From Parasphingopyxis marina (GTDB lineage Bacteria > Pseudomonadota > Alphaproteobacteria > Sphingomonadales > Sphingomonadaceae), in the NCBI RefSeq assembly GCF_014237875.1, contig NZ_JACJVJ010000002.1:1083300-1147299 (forward strand): a stretch of 64,000 nt of DNA. The letters are read 5' to 3'. Shown piece after piece: positions 8,199 through 18,107 of this stretch. Position 1 is the stretch's first letter, and each line of letters starts with the position of its first letter. The notes beneath the pieces are model-generated. The model ran no database searches. It was not told the origin of the DNA and was given only the letters and a program-made list of their open reading frames with translations. The position numbers and the translations under genes are program-made.

Positions 8199-8960
8199 CT
8201 AATCCTTCAGCCGGTATCCGGTGCGGAAAATCCAGATGATGACGCTGAGGCAGGTGACGAGGAAGGCTGCGGTAATGCCCAGGCTGACGCCGATCGCGAC
8301 ATCTCCTTCGCCGTAAAAGCTCCAGCGGAAGCCGCTGACCAGGTACACGACCGGATTGAACAGGCTCACATTCCGCCAGAAATCGGGCAGCATGTTGATC
8401 GAGTAGAAGGCGCCGCCGAGAAAGGTGAGCGGCGTCACGACGAGCATCGGGATGAAGCTCAATTGTTCGAACCCCTCGGCCCAGATGCCGATAATGAAGC
8501 CGAACATGCTGAATGTCAGCGCGGTGAGCAGCAGGAACAGGATCATCACGAAGGGATGATCGATCCGCACATCGACGAACAATGTCGCCGTCGCGAGAAT
8601 GATCAGGCCGAGCATGATCGATTTGGTCGCCGCCGCGCCGACATAGCCCATGACGAGCTCTATCGGCGACATCGGCGCCGAGAGCATTTCGTAGACGGTA
8701 CCAGAGAATTTCGGGAAATAGATGCCGAAAGAGGCGTTGGAGATGCTCTGCGTCAGCAGCGAGAGCATGATGAGCCCCGGGACGATGAAGGCGCCGTAAT
8801 CGACGCTGCCGATATTTTCCATCCGCGATCCGATCGCGCCGCCGAACACGACGAAATAGAGCACGGTGGTAATGACCGGCGTGACGATGCTCTGCCAGAG
8901 CGTGCGGAAGGTCCGCGACATTTCATAGCGGTAGAGCGCCCAGACGCCATGGACGTTCAT
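8199..8960 (-). CDS. ABC-2 type transporter permease
   Basis: 253 residues with six predicted membrane helices (for example [63 protein letters not shown]) as in ABC-2 exporters of the NodJ/DrrB type. It overlaps the upstream ATPase gene by the ATGA at 8957-8960, so the two subunits are translationally coupled. It is probably an inner-membrane exporter; the substrate cannot be predicted. Confidence 0.9.
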   Translation of the reverse strand: MNVHGVWALYRYEMSRTFRTLWQSIVTPVITTVLYFVVFGGAIGSRMENIGSVDYGAFIVPGLIMLSLLTQSISNASFGIYFPKFSGTVYEMLSAPMSPIELVMGYVGAAATKSIMLGLIILATATLFVDVRIDHPFVMILFLLLTALTFSMFGFIIGIWAEGFEQLSFIPMLVVTPLTFLGGAFYSINMLPDFWRNVSLFNPVVYLVSGFRWSFYGEGDVAIGVSLGITAAFLVTCLSVIIWIFRTGYRLKD

Positions 8961-9910
8961 TCCGCCGCCTCCGCGCTCTTGCCATCGCCGTTATCGCTGA
9001 CGAGATCGACAAAGATATCCTCGAGCGAGCTTTTCGCGGTGTCGAGATCGGAAAAGCCGATGCCGAGATCGGTCATCTTGCGCAGCAGGGTGGGAATGCC
9101 CGTGCGCTCCTCGTTCGCGTCGAAGCTGTAGAGCAGTTGGTGCCCCTCGTCGGCCAGTTCGAGCGACCATTCCCCGAGCCCCGCCGGCAGGCTTTCCAGC
9201 GGCTCCTGCAAGGTCAGCGACAGCCGCCGCTTGCCGAGCTTGCGCATGATCGCCTCGGTCTTGTCGACGAGAATGATCTCGCCGCCGCGGATCACGCCGA
9301 CCCGGTCGGCCATCTCCTCGGCTTCCTCGATATAGTGCGTCGTCAGGATGATGGTGACACCGCGTTCGCGCAGGCTGGAAACCAGCCGCCACATGTCGCG
9401 GCGCAATTCCACATCCACCCCGGCCGTCGGCTCGTCGAGGAACAGGATTTCGGGTTCGTGAGACAGCGCCTTGGCGATCATCACCCGGCGCTTCATCCCG
9501 CCCGAAAGCTCCCGGATCGCGCTGTCGCGCTTGTCCCAGAGCGAGAGGTCTTTCAGCAATTGTTCGATATAGGCCGAGTCCGGCGCCTTGCCGAACAGGC
9601 CGCGGCTGAAATTCACCGTCACGATCACCTTTTCGAACATGTCGGTGGAGATTTCCTGCGGCACCAGCCCGATTTTCGACCGCGCCTTCTTATATTCGCG
9701 CTGGATATCATGACCGTCGGCCAGCACCTGGCCCGATGTCGGCGTGACGATGCCGCAAACGATCGAGATCAGGGTCGTCTTGCCCGCACCGTTGGGGCCA
9801 AGCAGCGCAAAAATCTCCCCGCGCTCGATCTCGAGATCGACGCCATCCAGCGCCTTGAAGCCGCCCTTGTAGGTTTTGGAGAGATTGGCAATCGAGATGA
9901 CCGATGACAT
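8957..9910 (-). CDS. ABC transporter ATP-binding protein
   Basis: 317 residues from the ATG at 9910. Walker [10 protein letters not shown] at 38-46, signature [15 protein letters not shown], Walker [13 protein letters not shown] and the H-loop [13 protein letters not shown] are all present and intact. The C-terminal extension after about residue 230 is typical of drug or polysaccharide exporters of the DrrA/NodI group. The frame is open far upstream of 9910 but without similarity to the family, so 9910 is the start. First gene of an ATPase-permease-flavodoxin operon, divergent from recJ across 109 bp. Confidence 0.92.
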   Translation of the reverse strand: MSSVISIANLSKTYKGGFKALDGVDLEIERGEIFALLGPNGAGKTTLISIVCGIVTPTSGQVLADGHDIQREYKKARSKIGLVPQEISTDMFEKVIVTVNFSRGLFGKAPDSAYIEQLLKDLSLWDKRDSAIRELSGGMKRRVMIAKALSHEPEILFLDEPTAGVDVELRRDMWRLVSSLRERGVTIILTTHYIEEAEEMADRVGVIRGGEIILVDKTEAIMRKLGKRRLSLTLQEPLESLPAGLGEWSLELADEGHQLLYSFDANEERTGIPTLLRKMTDLGIGFSDLDTAKSSLEDIFVDLVSDNGDGKSAEAAE

Positions 9911-10019
9911 CGCAACCAGATGGAGCGGAGACGGGCCGCTTTCAAGACAGGAGTTGTTTCCCCCCGAATATTCGTGCTTGCCGATGACAAGGCGCGCCGC
10001 CGGGCAGTAGAGCAGGCGC

Positions 10020-11783
10020 ATGCCCCCCGCCCTCGACATCGCCCGTTCGATCACCGGCCAGCCCTGGCGCTGGCGCGGCGGCGCGGTGGACGGCGTGGCG
10101 GGGACCTTCCAGCCGGACGATCTCGTCACCGGCCTGCTGCTCTCGCGCGGCTGCGCACGCGAGGATATGGCCGCGTATCGCGACCCGACAATCCGCGGCT
10201 TCATGCCCGACCCTTCGATCTTCCGCGATATGGACCGGGCCGCCGAGCGGCTCGCCGACGCGGTGACCGCGAACGAGACGGTGACGATCTTCGGCGATTA
10301 CGATGTCGACGGCGCGACCTCCGCCGCCCTTCTGATCCGCCTGCTGCGCGCCCTGGGGCTCGATGCCGGCTATTATATCCCGGATCGGCTGATGGAGGGC
10401 TATGGCCCGAGCGGCGAGGCGCTGGTCAAGCTTGCCGAGCAGGGTTCGTCCCTGATCGTTACCGTCGATTGCGGCGCGCAGGCTTTCGAGGCGCTAGCTC
10501 AGGCCAAGACGGCCGGTGTCGACGTGATCGTCGTCGATCATCATAAATGCGCCGCCGAGCTCCCCGTGACGCACAGCCTGGTGAACCCCAACCGGCTCGA
10601 CGAGGACGAGGGCGCGGCGCATGGCCATCTCGCCGCGGTAGGCGTCGCCTTCCTGCTCGGCGCGGCGCTGATCCGGCTGCTGCGCGAACGCGGCTGGTTC
10701 GCCGACCGGCCAGAACCCAAGCTGATCGAGCTGCTGGATATCGTTGCGCTCGGCACAGTCGCCGACGTCGCGGCGCTGCACGGCCTCAATCGGGCGTTCG
10801 TCGCGCAAGGGCTGAAAGTGATGGCGGGGCGCCGCAATATCGGCCTCAACGCACTGATCGAAGCCTCGCGGCTCGATCGCGCGCCGATCTGCTCCGATCT
10901 CGGCTTTCGTCTCGGCCCGCGGATCAACGCCGGCGGCCGGGTCGGAAAATCCGATCTCGGCGTGCGGCTGCTGACCACCGAGGACCCGGAAGAAGCGCGC
11001 AGCATCGCCGCCGAGCTCGAACAGTTTAACGAGGAACGCCGGACGATCGAGACGCTGGTCACCGAACAAGCGCTGGAAGCGGCCAAGGGGCAGGACAATC
11101 GTTCGGTGGCACTGGTTTCGGGCGCGGGCTGGCATGCGGGCGTGATCGGCATCGTTGCGAGCCGGATCAAGGAGCGCCTGGGCCGCCCGGCGATCGTGAT
11201 CGCGCTGGAAGAGGATGGCACCGGCAAGGGATCGGGCCGCTCTATTTCGGGCGTCGATCTCGGCGCGGCCGTGCTCGCGGCCAAGGATAGCGGCCTGCTG
11301 GTCGCGGGCGGGGGCCATGCGATGGCGGCCGGACTGACCGTCGCCGGCGACAAGATCGATGCCTTCGCCGATTTCCTTGACGCGCGGCTCGCCGAAGATG
11401 TCAGCAAGGCGCGCGGCGAACGGGCGTTGAAGCTCGACGCCGTCGTCGCGCCGGGCGGCGTTACGCCATCCTTCGTCGAGGCGCTGGAGGAAGGCGGGCC
11501 CTATGGCGCGGGCTGGCCCGCTCCGCGCATCGCCACCGGGCCGGTAAAGGTGATCAAGGCAGATATCGTCGGCACCGATCATGTCCGCGCGATCGTGGCC
11601 GGCGAGGACGGGCGCAGCCTCAAGACCATCGCCTTTCGCGCCGCCGACACCGAACTCGGCCAGGCCATGCTTTCGGCCGGCCGCGAGCGCCGCCTTTGGC
11701 TCGCCGGGCGCGTCAAGATCGACGACTGGGGGCCCCGCCCCGCCGCCGAGCTTCACCTGGAAGACGCCGCCTGGGCGGACTAG
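10020..11783 (+). CDS. recJ: Single-stranded-DNA-specific 5'-3' exonuclease RecJ
   Basis: Degrades single-stranded DNA 5' to 3' in recombination and mismatch repair. 587 residues, normal length. DHH-family motifs are visible: [17 protein letters not shown] (motif I), [20 protein letters not shown] (the DHH motif) and the DHHA1 region with [12 protein letters not shown] and [12 protein letters not shown], the glycine-rich motif of that domain. A C-terminal OB-fold follows. It is the expected neighbour of glpX, displaced here by 6 kb. Start ATG at 10020. Confidence 0.96.
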   Translation: MPPALDIARSITGQPWRWRGGAVDGVAGTFQPDDLVTGLLLSRGCAREDMAAYRDPTIRGFMPDPSIFRDMDRAAERLADAVTANETVTIFGDYDVDGATSAALLIRLLRALGLDAGYYIPDRLMEGYGPSGEALVKLAEQGSSLIVTVDCGAQAFEALAQAKTAGVDVIVVDHHKCAAELPVTHSLVNPNRLDEDEGAAHGHLAAVGVAFLLGAALIRLLRERGWFADRPEPKLIELLDIVALGTVADVAALHGLNRAFVAQGLKVMAGRRNIGLNALIEASRLDRAPICSDLGFRLGPRINAGGRVGKSDLGVRLLTTEDPEEARSIAAELEQFNEERRTIETLVTEQALEAAKGQDNRSVALVSGAGWHAGVIGIVASRIKERLGRPAIVIALEEDGTGKGSGRSISGVDLGAAVLAAKDSGLLVAGGGHAMAAGLTVAGDKIDAFADFLDARLAEDVSKARGERALKLDAVVAPGGVTPSFVEALEEGGPYGAGWPAPRIATGPVKVIKADIVGTDHVRAIVAGEDGRSLKTIAFRAADTELGQAMLSAGRERRLWLAGRVKIDDWGPRPAAELHLEDAAWAD

Positions 11784-11860
11784 ACAGAGGCACGCACGAT
11801 TTGTGCGCCGCAACGCTTGACCGCATGAGCGCCCTACCCTATTGGCGCACCCGCTGGTTT

Positions 11861-11935
11861 GGCCCCTTCGTCTAGCGGTTAGGACGCGGCCCTTTCACGG
11901 CTGAAACACGGGTTCGATTCCCGTAGGGGTCACCA
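11861..11935 (+). tRNA. tRNA-Glu (anticodon TTC), CCA encoded
   Basis: Acceptor GGCCCCT pairs with AGGGGTC with one G-T pair; the anticodon loop CTTTCAC lies between CGGCC and GGCTG; the T arm is ACGGG-TTCGATT-CCCGT; discriminator A and CCA are encoded at 11932-11935. It lies 77 bp after recJ. A near copy of part of its T arm occurs at 11994-12006. Confidence 0.97.
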
Positions 11936-12227
11936 GCCAGAATATCGCGCCACTGCAATCCTTCAATCCGCCTTCAGCCGCAAATCTGGGGCGCGATTCC
12001 AGTAGGTTAGCAGCTGGCATTGTGCCACTCGATCATCGCGGGCCGCTTGGCGATCGATGTCCATGGCCAGGATTGGCGCTCCGTCTCCAAGAACCGCCTC
12101 CATATTCAGCTTCGATTCTGCCGCTTTAGGATGAAACCGGGCGGTTCGCTTCAAGAAGCGCGATAGGCCCGACGGCCATGCGCTCGCCCGATGCCAATCC
12201 TCCTGTCATCGACCCGAAAGACGGGGA
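11936..12227. other. Gene-poor stretch downstream of tRNA-Glu
   Basis: About 290 bp with no convincing gene. A 63-codon frame on the minus strand (11963-12154) has no recognisable motif. At 11994-12006 the sequence CGATTCCAGTAGG matches the tRNA T-arm segment CGATTCCCGTAGG at 12 of 13 positions, which could be a degenerate attachment-site or tRNA relic, or chance. Confidence 0.4.
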
Positions 12228-12833
12228 TCACAGATAGAAGGGCCTGATCCTTGCGAAAAGCTCTTCGCGCGAAGCCACGTTCAGTTTGGCGTAGATACCG
12301 CGGATATGGGATCTGGCCGTCTCGATCGAGATGTTCATCGCTTCGGCGGCATCGTCGGCCGTCTTCCCCCGCAGCATTTCGACGATCAGTTGATATTGTT
12401 TGGGCGTCAGCCCGAAAACGTCGCGCAGCTCACCCAATTTCTCTTCGGTATTCACCCGGGACGTGATCAGCCGCAGGCCGAATATCCGCTTTCCGCGTGC
12501 CTTCGACAGCATCTTGACCCGCAACAGCTGGTCGGATTCGTGGCGATCGGATTTCGGCACGAAAACATATCCCGGCGCATCGCCGCAGCGCAGGCATGTG
12601 CGCAGTTCGGATTGAACGCGTTCGTCGGTCACGCGAAGCCGATCATCGACCAGTTCGAACAGCTTGTCCTTGTCTTCGGCGTTCAGGAACGCGCTTGCCC
12701 GTTCGTTGGCCCGGATCAGCCGGAGGTCCGCATCGACCAGAACCCGCCAGTCCGTGTCCGCTGAAATCCAATGCAACAACAGCGGCGACAGTCTGAGCGA
12801 ACGGCCAGCGCCCGCCCTCACCTTCGTATCCAT
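12228..12833 (-). CDS. LuxR-type HTH regulator with PAS-like sensor domain
   Basis: 201 residues from the ATG at 12833, which has a GGGGGGTG ribosome site; in-frame ATGs at 12869 and 12902 are possible but lack one. Residues ~25-110 look like a PAS-type fold (WRVLVDADLRLIRANERASA), and the C-terminus is a LuxR/GerE helix-turn-helix (FGLTPKQYQLIVEMLRG, then NISIETARSHIRGIYAKLNV). The gene is divergent from the pilus operon, so it probably controls pilus expression (inference from position). It has no receiver domain or partner kinase beside it. Confidence 0.85.
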   Translation of the reverse strand: MDTKVRAGAGRSLRLSPLLLHWISADTDWRVLVDADLRLIRANERASAFLNAEDKDKLFELVDDRLRVTDERVQSELRTCLRCGDAPGYVFVPKSDRHESDQLLRVKMLSKARGKRIFGLRLITSRVNTEEKLGELRDVFGLTPKQYQLIVEMLRGKTADDAAEAMNISIETARSHIRGIYAKLNVASREELFARIRPFYL

Positions 12834-13215
12834 TGAGTCCGTCACCCCCCGGCTGGGAATCTTTCCCATTTGCCGGACATCTTGAAATTGGCAGGGCGCC
12901 ATCGAAACATAGTTAACGCCGCTACTTACACTGATGCCAATAGCTCACTTCGCCGCGCAACACCATAAGGTTTTGTATTATTGCAATTTTATGTCAAAAA
13001 ATATGTCCGGTTTGGACGATTTCGGGCCAAGAATCGAGGTTAACGGCCAAATTTCACCAATATTGGGGATGCGCCAGAACGACATCTCACGTTAGCACTT
13101 TTTTTACCAAGGGGGGGAGTGATTCGTCATAAAATTCCCTTGTCACGTGCACAGATTGAAATGCGACCCTTCGATCTGCGCTTATTCGCGAATGCGACTC
13201 TGAAAGGAAAAACCC
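12834..13215. promoter_or_regulatory. Divergent regulatory region between LuxR gene and pilus operon
   Basis: 382 bp, markedly AT-rich around 12970-13000 in an otherwise GC-rich window, as expected for promoters. It contains GTCC-GGTTT-GGAC, a T7 and a G7 run (13111-13117), and the perfect palindrome ATTCGCGAAT at 13184-13193, 22 bp before the pilin start. AAGGA 7 bp ahead of 13216 is the pilin ribosome site. I cannot place -35/-10 boxes with confidence. Confidence 0.55.
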
Positions 13216-13776
13216 ATGAAAAAGCTTCTGGCAATTGCCGCCGCTTCCACCGCGCTGATTTCCGCACCGGCCCTCGCCGGCGACAGCGCATCCGACACGC
13301 TTGACGTCACCGCGACCGTCCAGCCCGAATGCAGCCTCGACGATCCGAACAATGTCAATTTCGGCAACATCTCGATCGACCAGGCTTCGGGCCCCGGCGC
13401 GCTGCTCATCAACCAGCAGTTCCACAACAACTTCCAGAACATCTGGGCGAGCTGCAACTACGGCGCCCGCATGACGATCAGCTCGCAAAATGGCGGCCTG
13501 CTCAATCCGGAACCGAATGACGGCCCGGACGCCGGCGACTTCACGAACGTGATCGAATATCGTGCCTCGATGACGGCCACGTCGAACAGCGCGTTCCTGA
13601 CGACGCACCTGTTCACGCACACCGGTGGTCCCGGCGTGAGCGGTTCGCGCGTTAACGCCGATGCGTTCCACGACAATGCATCGCTCCGCGTCTACATCTT
13701 CAGCGGCGACAATTCGCTTCGTCCGCTGGCTGGTACCTACACCGACGTTACCACGGTGTCGGTCGGCCCCGTCTAA
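13216..13776 (+). CDS. Spore-coat-U domain pilin, probable major subunit of an archaic chaperone-usher pilus
   Basis: 186 residues with a signal peptide (MKKLLAIAAASTALISAPALA, cleaved about residue 21). The mature start DTLDVTATVQPECSLDDPNN is the classic SCPU signature, with one disulfide likely between the Cys in PECSL and the Cys in WASCNYG. The C-terminus TYTDVTTVSVGPV has the alternating hydrophobic pattern of the last strand. Subunits of this type polymerise by donor-strand exchange. First gene of the operon pilin-chaperone-usher-tip; a strong terminator after it suggests that the subunit is made in excess over the assembly proteins. Confidence 0.9.
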   Translation: MKKLLAIAAASTALISAPALAGDSASDTLDVTATVQPECSLDDPNNVNFGNISIDQASGPGALLINQQFHNNFQNIWASCNYGARMTISSQNGGLLNPEPNDGPDAGDFTNVIEYRASMTATSNSAFLTTHLFTHTGGPGVSGSRVNADAFHDNASLRVYIFSGDNSLRPLAGTYTDVTTVSVGPV

Positions 13777-13800
13777 GGGATCGATCCAGTACGGAAACGG

Positions 13801-13830
13801 AAAAGGGGGAGGCAGCGCCTCTCCCTTTTT
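13801..13830 (+). terminator. Intrinsic terminator after the pilin gene
   Basis: AAAAGGGGGAGGC-AGC-GCCTCTCCCTTTT: a 13-bp stem with one mismatch and a T tail, 25 bp after the pilin stop and ahead of the chaperone gene. Partial read-through would set the ratio of pilin to chaperone and usher. Confidence 0.85.
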
Positions 13831-13908
13831 CGCTGTTTGCGGCGAGATGAGAAGATGCCTCCGGAACGGGCATATGCCGCGCCAAGAGCGAGGGAAGCAT
13901 ACAGGCCC

Positions 13909-14724
13909 ATGTTGAGTAAATTCTCCGCAGCAATTCTAGCGCTCTTCCTGATTTGCGCGCCGGCCGCGGCCAATGCCGCCCGGGTGTCGCCCATGATCGT
14001 CGAACTCGAACCTGTCGGTTCCGGTTCGGTCGCCCGTGTAGAGCTGACCAATCAGGGCGAGCGCAACATTCCCTATGAAGTCCGCGTGATGCGCGGAGAG
14101 ATCGACGAAGTCGGCGGCTTGTCGCTGACCCCTGCCGACGACGAATTCCTCGTCTTTCCGCCGCAGACCATCGTCCAGGCCAATTCACAGCAGGTTTTCC
14201 GCCTGCAATATGTCGGCGAGCCCGAACTCGCCCAGTCCGAAATCTATTATATGTCGATCCAGCAGGTTCCGGTCGCCTTTGAAGAGGGCGTTTCCCAGGT
14301 CCAGGTCGTCATCAACTATAATGTTCTCGTCAATGTGGTGCCCGACGGCACCGCGCCCGCCGCCGTCGTGGAATCGATCGAGGTCACGGAACGGCTGCCC
14401 GAAGTGGAACCGGAAGATCCGCTGGCCCAACCGGATGAAGAGAATCAGGAACAGCAGACCGCGCAGGAGCCGGCCATACCCCAGCCCGGCCTCAGCGTGC
14501 GCGTGAGCAACGCCGGAACGCGATATTTTCTGGCCGGAATGTCCGACTGGTCGATTGCCGGCACGGCCGAAGACGGATCCGAATATAACCGCCGCTTCAC
14601 CAATCAGGAGCTGACACGCGTGATCGGCGTCGGCGTCGTCGGTCCCGGGCGGTCGCGTGTGTTTTTCGTGCCGACCGACGTTCCGTTGGTTCAGGATTCG
14701 GTTAGCATCGAAGTAAGCCCCTGA
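13909..14724 (+). CDS. Periplasmic pilus chaperone, PapD-like
   Basis: 271 residues from the ATG at 13909, which gives a signal peptide (MLSKFSAAILALFLICAPAA, then NAARVSP). An upstream in-frame ATG at 13837 lies inside the terminator region and would place 24 residues before the signal, so it is rejected. The first Ig-like domain has RVSPMIVELEP, VARVELTNQGERNIPYEVRV and the F-strand LVFPPQTIVQANSQQVFRLQYVG (split here as LVFPPQTIVQ and ANSQQVFRLQY). An acidic, Gln-rich insert (EVEPEDPLAQPDEENQEQQT) interrupts the second domain, which is unusual. It folds pilus subunits and delivers them to the usher. Confidence 0.9.
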   Translation: MLSKFSAAILALFLICAPAAANAARVSPMIVELEPVGSGSVARVELTNQGERNIPYEVRVMRGEIDEVGGLSLTPADDEFLVFPPQTIVQANSQQVFRLQYVGEPELAQSEIYYMSIQQVPVAFEEGVSQVQVVINYNVLVNVVPDGTAPAAVVESIEVTERLPEVEPEDPLAQPDEENQEQQTAQEPAIPQPGLSVRVSNAGTRYFLAGMSDWSIAGTAEDGSEYNRRFTNQELTRVIGVGVVGPGRSRVFFVPTDVPLVQDSVSIEVSP

Positions 14725-14725
14725 C

Positions 14726-17221
14726 ATGATGAGGGGGGGGAAAAACAGGTTCTTGCAGCGCGCGGGGCTTGCCGCCCTGGCCGGCTGCCTTGCGACGGGC
14801 ACCGCCACACCGGCAAAAGCGTGGCAGCCGTCAACCTATCTGGCGACAACATTGACGACCGCGGCGCAAAGCCGCGACATGAGCTTTACCGTGCCGCTGG
14901 TGCACAACCAGCAGGTGCGCGGCGACGTGCTCATCCAGGTCGCGGCGAATGGCGATGTGGCCTATGAGTCGGTCTCTCTCCGGCGCGAGGTGGAATCGCT
15001 TCTCAACGATGCCGGCCGACAACGGCTCGACAATGCGCTGAGCGGCAGCATTTTCGTATCGCCCGAAACATTGGCGGCAGCCGGCTTCGAAATTCGTTTC
15101 GATCAGAACCGTCTCGAAATCGTCGTCGACAATATCGATGGCGATTTTCGCCCGGTCGGCACCCTGGGAACGCCTTCGCGCCAGCAGACCGTATCGCCGC
15201 TGCCCACGATAGAGCCCGCGGATTTCAGCGCCTTTCTGAACATCAACGGCAATTTCGACTATGACGAGACGGAGGGAATGCGGAATCCCGAAATCTATGT
15301 GTTCGGCGCCACCCGGTTCCAGAATGTCGTGGTCGAGCTTGACGGCGCCTTTACCGACCAGTTCGACGGCGATTATCGCTTCTATCGGCGCAGCGTCCGC
15401 GCGATTTACGACCGGCCCGATCAGTATCAGCGGATCAGCGCCGGCGACCTGAGACCCGATACCATACCCCTGTTGCGCACGCCCTATATCGGCGGCGCGG
15501 CGATTGAGCGCCGGCGGCAGACGTTCGAGCCCTTCCTTCCCATTTCCCGCTTGGGCGGCCAGGAAGTCTATCTCGATTCGCGGTCGGAAGTGGACGTACT
15601 GATCAACGGCGTCGAGTATCAGACCTTCCAGCTGGAAGCGGGCCGTTACGACCTCGCCAATCTGCCGCTACAATTTGGCTCCAACGACGTGCAGCTCGTC
15701 GTTCGCGATTCCGCGGGTCGCCGGCAGACCATCAATTACGACTATTTTTTCGAGCCGCTGGATCTCGATGCCGGCGACTATGAATATGTTTTCAGCGTCG
15801 GCGCGGTCGCCAACGAATTGTCCTTCGAGCCCGACTATTCGGACGATATCGCGGTCGTCGGCTATTACCGCAAGGCGTTCAGCGACGCTTTCATCCTGGG
15901 CGGCGGCGTCCAGTTGACCGAGGATATCCAGATTGCCGCTGCCGAATTGACGGTCGTTCCCCAGGTGATCCCGGGCGTGTTCGACCTGCAGGCGGGCGCG
16001 AGTACCGGCAACGGAACCGGCTATGCGTTCCGCGGCAGCTATCGCTGGCGCAGCAGCGGCGGCTACGAGAATCGCCGCCAATTGAGCCTGACCGTCGACT
16101 ATGAAAGCGCGAACTATCAGACCCTGGGCGAACTGATCCCGCGGACGAACAGCACGCTCAACCTCAGCGCGAGCTACACCCAGTCATTCTCGCTGAACAC
16201 CTATGGCTCGGCAGGGCTCAACTATACGCGCCAGGGCGGTGGACGACCCGACAGGACGGTGGCCTATGCCGAAGTCGTGCACCGGCTCAACGACCGCTTC
16301 CGGCTGACCGGCGGCGTCGAATATGGCGACGACGAATTCTATTCGCGCAATTTCGGCGTCCGGCTCGGCGTTTCGGTTCTGTTCGGCGGCCGCCATCGCG
16401 CCAATGCCGATTATCGCAGCCGCACCGAAACCTTCCGGGCCACGGTGGCCAGGGGCGCCGACGATCATGTCGGATCCTGGGGCTATGATGTCGGCTTCAC
16501 CGATACCCGCGGCGACACGAGCGCCGATGCCAGTGTCGATTATATCGGCAACCGGTTCGAGGCGCGCGGCTCCGTTTTCACCAACGGCCCGGATATCGGC
16601 GGCATCACGAACCAGACGCGCGCGCGCCTCCAACTCGGTACCTCCATCGCCTTTGCCGACGGGACGTTCGGCATCGGCCGGCCGATCAACGATTCCTTCG
16701 CCGTCGCCCAGGCGCATCCCTCGCTCGATGATCGGGAGGTCATCACCGGGCGCACGCTGCGAAACGATCAATATTATGCCCGTAGCGGAATTCTCGGCGC
16801 GGCCGTTCAGTCGGACATCTCCTCCTATTCGGAGCAGAATATCCAATATGATGTCGCCGGGCTCGCCACGGCCTACGATATCGGCGACGGCCTCGTCCGC
16901 GTCGATCCGCCCTTCCATAGCGGCTACAAGATCGTCGTCGGCAACGATCGTTTCGTCAGCGCGATCGGCAATCTTCTGATCGATGGCGAACCCGTTGCGC
17001 TGGCCACCGGCCGCGTAACCTCGACCGATGACGAAGGCTTCGAAACCCAGCCCTTCTTCACCAACTCGGTCGGGCGGTTCGGAATCATCGGCCTGGCACC
17101 CGGCAAAACCTATCTCGTGACGATAGCCGGCACCGGCAGGGTACTCAGCATCGAAGTTCCGGAAGAAAATGAAGGCCTTTACCGGATGGGAACGGTGGAA
17201 CTGGTAACGGAAAGCGAATAG
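14726..17221 (+). CDS. Outer-membrane fimbrial usher
   Basis: 831 residues, the usual usher size. An N-terminal signal (about 1-32, ending AKA) is followed by the N-terminal chaperone-binding domain, a 24-strand barrel region rich in alternating aromatic patterns, a plug-like insert and C-terminal domains (TYLVTIAGTGRVLSIEVPEE). It starts one base after the chaperone stop. A run of eight G (14733-14740) lies in codons 3-5, where slippage would knock out the frame. An in-frame TTG at 14753 is a possible alternative start that would place the G run in front of the gene. Confidence 0.88.
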   Translation: MMRGGKNRFLQRAGLAALAGCLATGTATPAKAWQPSTYLATTLTTAAQSRDMSFTVPLVHNQQVRGDVLIQVAANGDVAYESVSLRREVESLLNDAGRQRLDNALSGSIFVSPETLAAAGFEIRFDQNRLEIVVDNIDGDFRPVGTLGTPSRQQTVSPLPTIEPADFSAFLNINGNFDYDETEGMRNPEIYVFGATRFQNVVVELDGAFTDQFDGDYRFYRRSVRAIYDRPDQYQRISAGDLRPDTIPLLRTPYIGGAAIERRRQTFEPFLPISRLGGQEVYLDSRSEVDVLINGVEYQTFQLEAGRYDLANLPLQFGSNDVQLVVRDSAGRRQTINYDYFFEPLDLDAGDYEYVFSVGAVANELSFEPDYSDDIAVVGYYRKAFSDAFILGGGVQLTEDIQIAAAELTVVPQVIPGVFDLQAGASTGNGTGYAFRGSYRWRSSGGYENRRQLSLTVDYESANYQTLGELIPRTNSTLNLSASYTQSFSLNTYGSAGLNYTRQGGGRPDRTVAYAEVVHRLNDRFRLTGGVEYGDDEFYSRNFGVRLGVSVLFGGRHRANADYRSRTETFRATVARGADDHVGSWGYDVGFTDTRGDTSADASVDYIGNRFEARGSVFTNGPDIGGITNQTRARLQLGTSIAFADGTFGIGRPINDSFAVAQAHPSLDDREVITGRTLRNDQYYARSGILGAAVQSDISSYSEQNIQYDVAGLATAYDIGDGLVRVDPPFHSGYKIVVGNDRFVSAIGNLLIDGEPVALATGRVTSTDDEGFETQPFFTNSVGRFGIIGLAPGKTYLVTIAGTGRVLSIEVPEENEGLYRMGTVELVTESE

Positions 17222-17231
17222 GAGAACAGCC

Positions 17232-18107
17232 ATGCGCCCTTTCACCCTCCTGGCCGCCGGAGCCTTGCTCGCGTCGACGCCAGCCTTGGCCAACGATTGT
17301 AGCCCCGAGTTCGTCAACAGCACGGAAACGGTCAACGTCGCCAGTATCGAAATCGGCGTCGGCTCTTTCGCCCGCGAGAATTTCAACATTCGCGTGCGTA
17401 ACGACGGTAACGGCCAGTGCAGCGCGACGATCCGGTTCACACGGCTCGGCGGCAGCGCAGCACCGGGATCGCCGTCCTATACGCTGCGCTCGGGCCCGAC
17501 GACGCTCGAAATTCTGGGGGAAGGATCCACGCCGACCATCGACAGCGACCTGCTGATCCCCAACGCGCCGGGGGGAACCCAGGGCCGCGCCGTGCCCTTC
17601 CAGCTGACCCTGCCCAGCGAATGGGGAATGCGCTCGGGCCTCTATAGCGAGCAGATCGAACTGGCGCTGCTCGATCCGTCGGGCACCGAAGTCGATACGA
17701 TGCTGCTGACGATCAATGTCCGGATCCCGCAGGCCGTGGCCATTCGGGTCGTCGGCGCCACCGGGACCAACGACCTGACCCGCATCAATCTCGGCAATCT
17801 TTCCTCGACCGCCGCCACCCGATCCGATCCGTTCGGCGTCAGGGTCTGGAGCACCTCGGGCTATCTGGTGAGCTTTGCCTCGGAAAATAACGGCCAGCTC
17901 GCCCATGAGGGCAATCTGGACCAGATCGACTATGAGCTGTATTTCGATGGGCAGAATGTGAATCTGGCTGGCGGCGACAGCTTCCTGTTCGCCGATTTCA
18001 CGCCCTCACTGGGCCGCGTCCACCCGTTGCGCGCGCGCGTCGGGCCGGTAACGGCACGGGCCGGCCACTATGAGGACCGGGTCACGATAACGGTAACGGC
18101 GGTTTAG
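17232..18107 (+). CDS. SCPU-type pilus tip or minor subunit (putative adhesin)
   Basis: 291 residues with a signal peptide (cleavage after ALA at 20). It is about twice the length of a single pilin, so it probably has two domains: an N-terminal one (20-150) with two Cys (NDCSPEF and GQCSATI) that likely form a disulfide, and a C-terminal SCPU-like one (PQAVAIRVVGA... to YEDRVTITVTAV). Last gene of the pilus operon and 10 bp after the usher stop; its place and two-domain length match tip adhesins of archaic (Csu-like) pili. The binding target is unknown. Confidence 0.78.
   Translation: MRPFTLLAAGALLASTPALANDCSPEFVNSTETVNVASIEIGVGSFARENFNIRVRNDGNGQCSATIRFTRLGGSAAPGSPSYTLRSGPTTLEILGEGSTPTIDSDLLIPNAPGGTQGRAVPFQLTLPSEWGMRSGLYSEQIELALLDPSGTEVDTMLLTINVRIPQAVAIRVVGATGTNDLTRINLGNLSSTAATRSDPFGVRVWSTSGYLVSFASENNGQLAHEGNLDQIDYELYFDGQNVNLAGGDSFLFADFTPSLGRVHPLRARVGPVTARAGHYEDRVTITVTAV

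Noticed and set aside
11963..12154. 63-codon frame on the minus strand after tRNA-Glu
   Set aside because: No ribosome site, no motif, and composition like noncoding DNA here.
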